Origin: an uncultured Rubrobacteraceae bacterium
GTDB taxonomy: Bacteria; Actinomycetota; Rubrobacteria; Rubrobacterales; Rubrobacteraceae
Direction: 5' to 3'
Length of the DNA: 10,814 nt
Assembly (NCBI GenBank): GCA_902806105.1
Contig: CADCVI010000091.1
Coordinates: forward strand, 1 to 10,814
The notes beneath the pieces are model-generated. The model did not search any database and had not been told where the DNA came from. It saw only the letters and a list, made by a program, of their open reading frames with translations. A program made the translations under genes and the position numbers. Shown here piece by piece: positions 1 to 5,960 of the stretch (positions are counted from its first letter, which is position 1; each line of letters opens with the position of its first letter).

Positions 1-5
1 ACCGC

Positions 6-416
6 ATGTGGTATCTGGGGAGCCGCGGGTACGAATCAGGGGTAGAGGACCGTCCCTGGTCCGGCCCAGCTGCCTGGGTCCCGAACGCCGACGTGTTCGC
101 CCGGGGCGAAGACCTGGTGGTCCGGGTCCAGCTTGCGGGGGTCGGCCGGGAGGACGTCGAGGTGACGCTCCGCGACGACGTACTCACGATCTCTGGCGAG
201 CGGCAGGGGGACCCCGATGCGGAAGAGCATGAGTCCTACGTCAGGGAACTCTTCTACGGGCCGTTCCGGCGCGATGTGACCCTACCCTCCGGCACGGACG
301 GGAGCATGATCGACGCCGTCTTCGACAACGGCATGGTCGAGATCACCATCAAGGGCGCCGCCGCAGACCGGGCACGCGAACCGCAACGCATCGAGGTCAA
401 GGAGAGCTCCGGCTAG
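6..416 (+). CDS. Small heat-shock protein, Hsp20/alpha-crystallin family
   Basis: This 136-residue protein is an ATP-independent holdase chaperone that binds unfolding proteins in the cytoplasm. The alpha-crystallin domain spans roughly residues 23-132. It opens with the typical 'W-P-x-A-D-V-F' entry (WVPNADVF, 24-31). It continues with a 'VRVQLAGVGREDVEVTL' strand pair and 'LTISGER', and ends with the family's G-x-V-E-I-T-I strand near residue 109 (GMVEITI). The N-terminal arm is short (about 23 residues), as in many actinobacterial class A Hsp20 proteins, and the C-terminal tail is charged. The ATG at base 6 is the first start visible, but the frame is open to the window edge, so a start further upstream cannot be excluded and no ribosome site or promoter is visible. 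A damaged minus-strand MFS gene lies downstream. Family assignment is firm; the exact start is not. Confidence 0.9.
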   Translation: MWYLGSRGYESGVEDRPWSGPAAWVPNADVFARGEDLVVRVQLAGVGREDVEVTLRDDVLTISGERQGDPDAEEHESYVRELFYGPFRRDVTLPSGTDGSMIDAVFDNGMVEITIKGAAADRAREPQRIEVKESSG

Positions 417-574
417 ACGCGCGCCGCGCGAGCACGGGGAGACTTCAGGAAACGCCAGCGAGAGTGCTCCCCTACCGCACCCACGCTCCGGCGCCAGGGC
501 TTGCGGAAGCGGGAACGGACCCCATCCGTCTCGCGGACTTTGCTTACCCCTTCTGCAAGACCCGGGGCCCGGTT
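417..574. other. Non-coding stretch after hsp20
   Basis: No credible gene was found in either strand. Open frames here have no recognisable protein content, and the codons next to the MFS remnant do not resemble a transporter. It probably holds the 3' untranslated region of the Hsp20 gene and whatever replaced the lost body of the MFS gene. I see no convincing T-tailed terminator. Confidence 0.5.
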
Positions 575-743
575 CTACTCCGGTGTTTCGGAGGGCCCCC
601 GCACGGGGTCCGTGAGCACGCCCGCTATCGCGCCGACCATCGTTCACCTCCAGCCCGTCCAGGATCCAGGTGATCCACAGGGCTACAACGATGACCAGCC
701 AGTGCCACCTCGCGAACGGCAGCCGATCCATCCTCGCAGGCAC
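575..743 (-). pseudogene. Remnant of an MFS transporter gene (5' end only, frameshifted)
   Basis: Reading the minus strand from the GTG at 743 (or the ATG at 731) gives a start typical of MFS metabolite carriers: residues 'DRLPFARWHWLV' followed by 'WITWILDGLEV', the first membrane helix with its conserved LDGLEV end. After 'LEV', near bases 641-645, the frame breaks. Shifting by one base continues the expected text ('TMVGAIAGVLTDPVRG') until a TAG at 577-575. Nothing further of the roughly 400-residue carrier (no helices 2-12, no G-x-x-x-D-R-x-G-R-R loop motif) is recognisable in bases 417-575. The gene is therefore both frameshifted and truncated to about 50 codons. It lies downstream of the osmolyte operon on the same strand, beyond that operon's terminator. 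A single-base sequencing error could explain the shift but not the missing body. Confidence 0.75.
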
Positions 744-961
744 CTGGCTCTCGATGGTGTTCGCGTGCGCTTCCCTCCGCTCATCCCCTACCCCCCTCTC
801 CTCGGTTCTCCGGGAGACCCCGACCGTGTAGCCGAGTCCCTTACCTTGCTTACACTCCGTTCATACGCCGAACGACGGCGACAAGAATGAATCGAGCATT
901 GGTAAGGGGTTCTTTGTGGGGCGGACGGTGGTATGTCCGGCTGAAGCCATGCCGACGGACG
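744..961. other. Non-coding stretch upstream of the MFS remnant
   Basis: Frames on both strands lack recognisable protein sequence. On the minus strand this would be the old promoter and leader of the MFS gene. Promoter-like hexamers can be picked out around 850-885 but their spacing is poor, so no promoter is called. Confidence 0.45.
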
Positions 962-1008
962 AGGACGCGGCCCCTCGTACCTGCAATGGTTACGAGGGGC
1001 CGCGTCCT
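962..1008 (-). terminator. Strong hairpin ending the BCCT/binding-protein operon
   Basis: A perfect 18-bp inverted repeat (arms 962-979 and 991-1008, 11-base loop) lies 13 bases beyond the minus-strand stop at 1022. The stem is very GC-rich around GCGGCCCCTCG. There is no U-run on either side, so it is either an actinobacterial-type tail-less terminator or an RNA 3'-end stabiliser. Placement directly after the binding-protein gene supports that role. Confidence 0.7.
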
Positions 1009-1021
1009 TGGCCGAGCCGGG

Positions 1022-2041
1022 CTATTCTATGTAGCCGTTCTCCCGGAGCCACCCTTCGGCGACCGCTTCCGGGGTCTCGCCCTCGACCTCCACCGCGTAG
1101 TTCAGTTCTTGCAGCGTCTCGGTGTCGAGCTTCTCGGCGATGGGAGCGAACACGTTTTCGAGTTGAGGGTAGTTCTCCAGCGTATCCCGTCGCATTGTGA
1201 GGGAGGGGTTGTAGACAGCGAAGAAGTCCTTGTCGTCGTCGAGTAGGCTCAGGTTCTCTTCCCGGATAAAGCCGCTGGTCGTGAACACGACGCCGAAGTT
1301 GCAGATCTCGCCGTCGGCCGCGGCCCCGTAGACGGCGTCGAGGGAGACCTCGATCAGGTTGTCCTCAGGGATCTGGAACCCGTAGGCTCGCTCCATGCCG
1401 GGCAGCCCGTCGAAGCGGGTGCGGAAGCCGTCGTCGTTGTTGAAGCACAGCGTCGCGTCCTCCGGGCGCTCCTCGACGAGACGTCCGAGATCCGAGATCG
1501 TCTCGACGCCGAGGTCCCGGCGGGTCTCTTCGCTCGCGGCGATGGCGTATGTGTCGTTGCCCGGGGCGGGTTCGAGCCACCGGATGCCGTTCTCTTCGAG
1601 GTCTTGGCGGGAGACGGCTTCGTAGAGCCTTTGGGGGTCGGGGATGGACCGCGTCTCGCCCAGATGGACGAGCCAGCCCGTCGCCGTGTACTCCCACGAG
1701 AGGTCTATCTCCTCGTCGAGGAGCGCCTGGCGCACCGCTTCGTTGCCGCCGAGGCCCGTCCGGTCGATGACCGTCGCGTCGGCGGCCTCAAGGGCCTGGA
1801 TGGTGATAGCGCCGAGGACCTGCTGCTCGGTGAAGCCCTCGGAACCGACCGTGAACTGGGCGGTCTTCTGCGTGCCGCTCAACCTGAACTGGTCTCCGGC
1901 TATCCTGTTCTCTTCCCCCTGCTCGCTGCCCCCGTCACCGGTTCCCCCGGGGGAGCCGCCGCAGCCCGCCAGGGCGAGCACGACGCTCGCTGCGAGGACG
2001 ACGGCCCACCGGGAAGCCGCCCGCGCCGATCCCGGGATCAT
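1022..2041 (-). CDS. Glycine betaine/choline-type ABC substrate-binding lipoprotein (OpuAC family)
   Basis: This 339-residue extracytoplasmic protein probably binds quaternary-ammonium osmolytes. It starts with a signal peptide and lipobox (LALAGC, lipidated Cys27), then a Gly/Ser/Glu linker to about residue 60. The mature part shows OpuAC/OsmF-type landmarks: 'VGSEGFTEQQVLG' (65-77), 'TGLGGNEAVRQALLDEEIDLSWEYTATGW' split over 95-123, 'NDTYAIA' (162-168), 'GVVFTTSGFI' (250-259, where relatives usually have TTDG), and a C-terminal 'EAVAEGWLRENGYI'. The ATG overlaps the BCCT stop (ATGA, 2041-2038) and has a GGAGGG site 3 bases upstream inside the BCCT gene, so translation is probably coupled. 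No ABC ATPase or permease gene is in the window, which is unusual: the protein is either an orphan serving a distant ABC system or linked to the BCCT carrier. Ligand identity is inferred from family and neighbour. Confidence 0.88.
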   Translation of the reverse strand: MIPGSARAASRWAVVLAASVVLALAGCGGSPGGTGDGGSEQGEENRIAGDQFRLSGTQKTAQFTVGSEGFTEQQVLGAITIQALEAADATVIDRTGLGGNEAVRQALLDEEIDLSWEYTATGWLVHLGETRSIPDPQRLYEAVSRQDLEENGIRWLEPAPGNDTYAIAASEETRRDLGVETISDLGRLVEERPEDATLCFNNDDGFRTRFDGLPGMERAYGFQIPEDNLIEVSLDAVYGAAADGEICNFGVVFTTSGFIREENLSLLDDDKDFFAVYNPSLTMRRDTLENYPQLENVFAPIAEKLDTETLQELNYAVEVEGETPEAVAEGWLRENGYIE

Positions 2042-3744
2042 CGACCCTCCAGTCCAGGCTCACCGAGCCCTTGTGATCTGTTGCTCCCCGGTTCCGGCGG
2101 CGGCTCGGCCGTGAACGCCGTACCGGGCGCGGGACGGCCCGGCGCGGGACGGATGTCACCGAGACGCCTGGCGGAAGGCGTGTCCTTCGAGCGGTCCGGA
2201 ACGCTCGCGTCCCCTGGGCGCCCCTGGAGGCCTCCTCCGCGGGCCTCGCTGCGGAGGTGTTTCAGGAACGCGACGCACATCAGGACCATGATGAAAGCGA
2301 ACGGTACTCCGGTGAGGACGGAGGCCGACTGGAGGGCTCCCAGGCCCCCGGCGACGAGCAGCACCCCCGCGATGGCGGCCATCGCCAGGCCCCAGGAGAG
2401 CTTGATCCAGCGCTTCGGCTCCGGGACACCGCCGGTGGACATGCTGCCCAGCACGATGGTCCCCGCGTCTGCGCCCGCCACGAAGAAGACCCAGAGCACG
2501 GCGAGCGTCAGGATGGACAGCGGCAGGGCGAGCGGGAACTGCTCCAGAAAGACGAACATCCCGGCGGCCGGGTCGGCGACGACCCTCTCCGCGATCCCGC
2601 CGCCCTGCGTCCGGTCCAGGAAGATGGCCGACCCGCCGAAGACCGCCACCCAGACGAAGGTGACGATGCTCGGGCCGAGGACGGTGCCGAGGACGAACTC
2701 GCGGATGGTGCGCCCGCGCGAGATGCGCGCGATAAACAGGCCCACGTAGGGGCACCAGGCGATCCACCAAGACCAGTAGAAGACGGTCCAGCTCCCGAGC
2801 CAGGCGTTGTCCTGATCGAAGGAATTGAGCCGCATGCTCATCGGTACGAGGCCGCCGAAGTAGTCGCCGACCCCCTGCGTGAGCGCGCCGAGCTGGGTGG
2901 CGGTCGGGCCCACGACGAGGAAGAAGACCAGCAGTATGGCGGCCAGGTACATGCTGATCTGGCTGAGGTAGTTGACCCCCTTCTCCACCGCCGTGGAGGC
3001 CGAGATCATGAACGCCACGGTGGTGACGCCGATGACGACGAGCTGCGCGACGATCCCGGTCGGCGTCCCGAAGGTCTCGCCAAGCCCGGCGGTGAGCTGG
3101 AGCCCTGCCGAGCCAAGCGCCACGGCGACGCCGAAAAGGACCGCGAGGACCGCGAGGACGTCTATGGTCTTGCCTAGCGAGCCGTCCACACGGTTGCCGA
3201 GCAGTGGCCTGAAGACCGGGCTGATGAGCCCCGGCTCGTCGCGGCGAAAGCTGAAATACCCGACCACGAGCCCTACGATGGCGTACATCGCCCACGGGTG
3301 TAACGTCCAGTGGAAGTAGGTGTACTGCATCCCGACCTGCGCGGCCTCCACGCTGCCGGGCTGCGCCAGCCCGAAGGGTGGGCTGTTGTAGTGGGCGAGG
3401 GGCTCGGCGACCCCCCAGAAGATAAGCGCCGGTCCCATCCCCGCCTGGAACAGCATGGCGAACCACGCGAAGCGGCTGAACTCCGGTCTGTCGCCTTCTT
3501 TCCCCAGCCGCAGCTTGCCGTAGCGGCTGAAGGCGAGGGCGATCACGAAGACTAGGAAGAAGTTCCCCGCCAGCAGATAGAACCAGCCCAGGTTTGCGAC
3601 CACCCACTCGAAGACCGCCTGGGTCACGCTTCCGAAGCTCTCCGGGCCGATCACGCCCCACAAGATGAACCCCAGCGCGAACGCCGCCGAGACCCAGAAC
3701 ACGGTCCCGATCTCGTGCCTCTCCCTCTCCCTTACGTCCTGCAC
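2038..3744 (-). CDS. BCCT-family osmolyte transporter (betaine/carnitine/choline)
   Basis: This 568-residue, 12-helix secondary transporter should import betaine, choline or a similar trimethylammonium solute. The BCCT signature 'GSWTVFYWSWW' lies at 317-327, followed by 'PYVGLFIARISRGRTIREF' (332-350), the hallmark helix-8 and amphipathic-helix region. Other landmarks are 'WGVAEPLAHY' (110-119) and 'HWTLHPWAMY' (145-154). The glycine stretch in helix 3 reads GMGPA (102-106), where Na+-coupled relatives usually have GMGI-G/D, so ion coupling is uncertain. A polar Pro/Arg-rich tail of about 70 residues follows the last helix. I chose the GTG start at 3744 because a GGGAGGT site (3757-3751) sits 6 bases upstream and the protein then begins, as relatives do, with a short charged segment before helix 1; the frame is open to 3939 but that part looks like leader. 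It is the first gene of a two-gene operon with the binding protein. Confidence 0.9.
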   Translation of the reverse strand: MQDVRERERHEIGTVFWVSAAFALGFILWGVIGPESFGSVTQAVFEWVVANLGWFYLLAGNFFLVFVIALAFSRYGKLRLGKEGDRPEFSRFAWFAMLFQAGMGPALIFWGVAEPLAHYNSPPFGLAQPGSVEAAQVGMQYTYFHWTLHPWAMYAIVGLVVGYFSFRRDEPGLISPVFRPLLGNRVDGSLGKTIDVLAVLAVLFGVAVALGSAGLQLTAGLGETFGTPTGIVAQLVVIGVTTVAFMISASTAVEKGVNYLSQISMYLAAILLVFFLVVGPTATQLGALTQGVGDYFGGLVPMSMRLNSFDQDNAWLGSWTVFYWSWWIAWCPYVGLFIARISRGRTIREFVLGTVLGPSIVTFVWVAVFGGSAIFLDRTQGGGIAERVVADPAAGMFVFLEQFPLALPLSILTLAVLWVFFVAGADAGTIVLGSMSTGGVPEPKRWIKLSWGLAMAAIAGVLLVAGGLGALQSASVLTGVPFAFIMVLMCVAFLKHLRSEARGGGLQGRPGDASVPDRSKDTPSARRLGDIRPAPGRPAPGTAFTAEPPPEPGSNRSQGLGEPGLEGR

Positions 3745-4122
3745 CCTGTTACCTCCCTCTGGTAACGCCCGGCTTTGCCTCGCGCCGCCAAGCATCTTCT
3801 CCTCGAACCTTTCCTCCGGTGCCAGACAATGCCTCGGCGCCGGCCCAACAATAGGAAACGTACCTCGGTAATTTGATGGGGGTGCGACAGAGTGTCGCAG
3901 CAGAAACGCTACAAGCCACGCCCGGGCCGAAGGCCCCAAAGAGCGAAGCGGCTCGGGAACGTTGGCGCAGATGTTACACCAGATCCAGCGTGCAGTACAC
4001 GCAACGCGTGCAATATTTTGAACCGGTCTTTTCTACGCTTGGCCCCAACGTGCGTGCTTAGGCCATGAGGGTGGTGCATATCCTCGCGCGGCTTCCCGGG
4101 TGGGTTTGCCAGGCGTCCCTTC
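3745..4122 (-). promoter_or_regulatory. Leader and promoter region of the BCCT operon
   Basis: About 380 bases upstream of the BCCT start have no recognisable gene on either strand. The region contains several small symmetric elements: TGCGACA-GAG-TGTCGCA (3883-3899), a GGGCC-GAA-GGCCC hairpin (3924-3936), and a cluster of GCGTG/CACGC repeats (3988-4012). It is locally less GC-rich around 3965-4035, as expected for a promoter on the minus strand. I could not pick a convincing -35/-10 pair, nor match a known osmolyte riboswitch such as the c-di-AMP (ydaO) type. Confidence 0.45.
3748..3766 (-). promoter_or_regulatory. Hairpin sequestering the BCCT Shine-Dalgarno sequence
   Basis: The 6-bp arms GTTACC and GGTAAC pair around a 7-base loop. 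The ribosome-binding core GGGAGG (3757-3752) lies in the loop and the 3' arm, and the GTG start is 3 bases beyond the stem. Folding would hide the ribosome site, so this could tune translation of the transporter. The stem is short and unproven as a control element. Confidence 0.4.
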
Positions 4123-4151
4123 GAGCCCCCTTGGTTGACCAGGGGGGCCTC
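4123..4151. terminator. GC-rich hairpin downstream of the damaged isomerase gene
   Basis: GAG-CCCCC-TTGGT pairs with ACCA-GGGGGG-CCTC around a tiny loop, with one bulge and one G-T pair. It lies about 115 bases past the reconstructed stop of the isomerase pseudogene and could end the SDR/isomerase transcript. No U-run is present. It could instead be a remnant of a mobile-element end (see findings). Confidence 0.35.
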
Positions 4152-4265
4152 ACGTCGTAGAAGCCTTCACCGGCGAGGACTCGAATTGCCTTAGTACACG
4201 GGAACAGGGAGAGTCAGGCTTGCTGGGGATGGGTCTCCTTCTAGCGCCCCTCCTGCTTCGACGCG

Positions 4266-5011
4266 CTAACGGTAGATCGGGGACTTGCTCCGGGACGTGC
4301 CCGCCACCCTTGCGAGGTTTTGCGCGGCCCTAGAGGCCTCCGAGGCGAGCGAAGCTCGGGGGAGAGCTCGACGCAGCACGACGGGTCGTGTGGAAAATCT
4401 ATGCGGTTGAAGGTTTCTTCAAGGGGAACCATGCCCCTCCCCGGCGGGAGTTGTAGGTCACCGCGACCGTAGACGGTGCGCTCGGAGACGGGCGGCTGCC
4501 GGTAAGGTTGGGCGTGCACATGTTGTCGTGCAGGTGTACGTGGCTGACTAGGGGGCAGCGGCGGCGCACTCGTCGGGGTAGTCGAAGCCGAAGGCTGCGG
4601 CGGCGAGGGTGGCGTGACCGACGTCCAGCAGAGTCCTACCGAGGGATGGTCGACGCCGGGGATCTGCCCGGCAAGCTCCGAGGGCCGGACGGAGTAGTCG
4701 TAGACCTCCCCCCGCAGGATGAGCAGCTCGGGATAGTAGTTCTCGACGGCGATAACTGCCCTCATCTCCCCGGCCTCGCGCAGGGCATCCCTTTCGGAAG
4801 CGAGTTCGTCCTCGAAGCTGTGGAGGGCGTCGCGCCGGCGGTTTCGGGCGGTCGGATCCATCAGGTCGATCTCCAGCGGGGCATGTACCGTGTAGGCCAG
4901 CCCGGCATCGAGCAGGACCTCCAGGACGACCGCCAAGCGGCCCCCGTCGAGCCTGCCGCTCGTGGTTCTTCGGACGCGAGCTTTTGTGGCTACGTCTCGC
5001 TCGTCCGGTGC
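4266..5011 (-). pseudogene. Decayed sugar-phosphate isomerase/epimerase (TIM-barrel) gene
   Basis: The translation contains clear pieces of an AP-endonuclease-2/xylose-isomerase-like TIM barrel, scattered over frames. In order: 'YTVHAPLEIDLMDP'; 'VIAVENYYPE'; 'RPSELAGQI'; 'DHPSVGLC'; then, one frame over, 'LDVGHATLAAAAFGFDYPDEC'; in the third frame, 'VSHVHLHDNMCTPNLTGS'; back in the first frame, 'VYGRGDLQLPPGRGMVPLEETF' and 'CCVELSPEL'; and shifted again, 'SEASRAAQNLARV', ending at TAG 4268-4266. That makes about four frameshifts (near 4628, in the C-run 4551-4555, near 4495, near 4340). A barrel section is also missing between 'FEDEL' and 'ERDALREAGE', and the N-terminal barrel start is absent. 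It lies directly after the SDR stop (5013) and was probably its operon partner. Frameshifts alone could be sequencing error; the missing segments argue for real decay. Confidence 0.82.
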
Positions 5012-5012
5012 A

Positions 5013-5783
5013 TCAGGGGAGCGCGGAGACCGACCCGCCGTCGACCTGTAGGGAGACACCGTTTATGTACGAGGCGGCGGGGGAGAGGAGGAAGGCTGCG
5101 GCCCGGCCGAACTCTTCGGGTTCCCCGTAGCGTCCCATCGGGACGGCCTCGCTCGCCCGGGCCCGGGCCTCCCCCGGCGAGATCCCGAGGGCCTCGGCGT
5201 TCGAGGAGTCGAGGGAGCGCGACCTCTCCGTGTCGATACGGCCCGGGGCGAGGCTGTTGACGCGTACCCTCGGCGCGAGCTCGCGGGCGAGGCACTTGGC
5301 GAGGGCGGCGACGCCCGGGCGCAGGACGTTCGAGGCGTCCAGGTTCGGGATCGGCTGCCTGACCGACGATGAGGTGACGAAGAGGACGGACGCGCCGTCC
5401 CCCATGAGCGGGACGAGCGCGCGGAGGAGCCTGATCGGCCCCCCGATGAGCGACCCGAAGGCGGCGAGCCAACGGTCGTCCTCAAGCTCCAGCGCGCGCC
5501 CGAACGGCGGGCCCCCGGAGTTGACGAGGACTCCGCCGAGCTCGCCCCCCATCCCGGAGATGGTTTCGGCTATGGTCCCGACGCCGCGGGGGTCCGAGAG
5601 GTCGGCCGCGAGCGGATGGGCCTCACCGCCGAGCTCCCGGGCGGTCTCCGAGAGGGTGCTCTCGTCGCGGGAGACCAGGATCACGCGGGCGCCCTCCAGC
5701 AGCAGCTGCTCCGCAACGGCGCGACCGAGACCGCGGCTCGCGCCGCCCACCAAGAAGAGCTTCCCTTCGAGACCCAGATCCAA
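5013..5783 (-). CDS. SDR-family protein, 3-oxoacyl-ACP-reductase-like, atypical active site
   Basis: This 256-residue protein has a Rossmann fold of the short-chain dehydrogenase/reductase type. Visible features are 'GGASRGLG' at 13-20 (cofactor loop, lacking the usual Thr of TGxxxGxG), 'NSGGPP' at 88-93 (in place of NNAG), 'TSSS' near 137-140 and the C-terminal 'PMGRYGEPEEFG ... SYINGVSLQVDGG'. The catalytic Tyr-x-x-x-Lys is replaced by Ser-Asn-Val-Leu-Arg (151-155). This matches a known subgroup of FabG-like SDRs lacking the canonical tetrad, so the reaction is unknown. The TTG at 5783 is preferred over the GTG at 5816 because GGGGAGGGG sits 5 bases upstream and relatives begin at MDLGLEGK. 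It is divergent from the nucleotidyltransferase gene and followed by the isomerase pseudogene. Confidence 0.85.
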   Translation of the reverse strand: MDLGLEGKLFLVGGASRGLGRAVAEQLLLEGARVILVSRDESTLSETARELGGEAHPLAADLSDPRGVGTIAETISGMGGELGGVLVNSGGPPFGRALELEDDRWLAAFGSLIGGPIRLLRALVPLMGDGASVLFVTSSSVRQPIPNLDASNVLRPGVAALAKCLARELAPRVRVNSLAPGRIDTERSRSLDSSNAEALGISPGEARARASEAVPMGRYGEPEEFGRAAAFLLSPAASYINGVSLQVDGGSVSALP

Positions 5784-5960
5784 GACGTCCCCTCCCCACG
5801 CGACCGGACAAACCACGCGCCATCCTAACCACGCGGCCGTCCGGACGCCATCGGAACGGCGGGGGCCGATCTATGGGAAGGGTCGCGAGGCCCCGGATGG
5901 GGTAGGTTTGCGCAGGACGAAGAGCGTATGGTCCGAGAGAGCGACGAGGAGGAATTTTTT
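5784..5960. promoter_or_regulatory. Divergent intergenic region, SDR versus nucleotidyltransferase
   Basis: About 180 bases separate the two divergent starts and must carry both promoters. The plus-strand end holds an excellent ribosome site, GAGGAGG (5946-5952), followed by an unusual A/T-rich spacer AATTTTTT before the GTG at 5961. No -35/-10 pair stands out. Confidence 0.4.

Noticed and set aside
1604..2749. 381-codon plus-strand frame across the binding-protein/BCCT junction
   Set aside because: It is antisense to two well-supported genes, with repetitive Arg/Pro/Ala text and no recognisable domain.
2257..3177. Long plus-strand open frame opposite the BCCT gene (306 codons)
   Set aside because: It is the antisense shadow of a high-GC coding region; the translation is Arg/Asp/His-rich low-complexity text with no domain, while the minus strand gives a full BCCT protein.
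3745..3939. 65-residue N-terminal extension of the BCCT protein
   Set aside because: The GTG at 3744 has an excellent ribosome site and gives the family's normal N-terminus; the extension text is unlike any carrier and crosses several leader hairpins.
3745..4020. c-di-AMP (ydaO) or other osmolyte riboswitch upstream of the BCCT gene
   Set aside because: I looked for the conserved ydaO core and did not find it; only small isolated hairpins are present.
4165..4195. TTCGAGTCC-like segment on the minus strand, suggesting a tRNA T-arm
   Set aside because: The flanking bases do not form a 5-bp T stem, and no acceptor, D or anticodon arm can be folded around it.
4508..5260. 250-codon plus-strand frame across the pseudogene and SDR end
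   Set aside because: Very Arg-rich shadow of the minus-strand SDR and isomerase sequence; no protein family resemblance.
5013..5783. SDR naming as FabG
   Set aside because: The catalytic Tyr/Lys and the cofactor motif are not canonical, so a specific ketoacyl-ACP reductase assignment is not supported.
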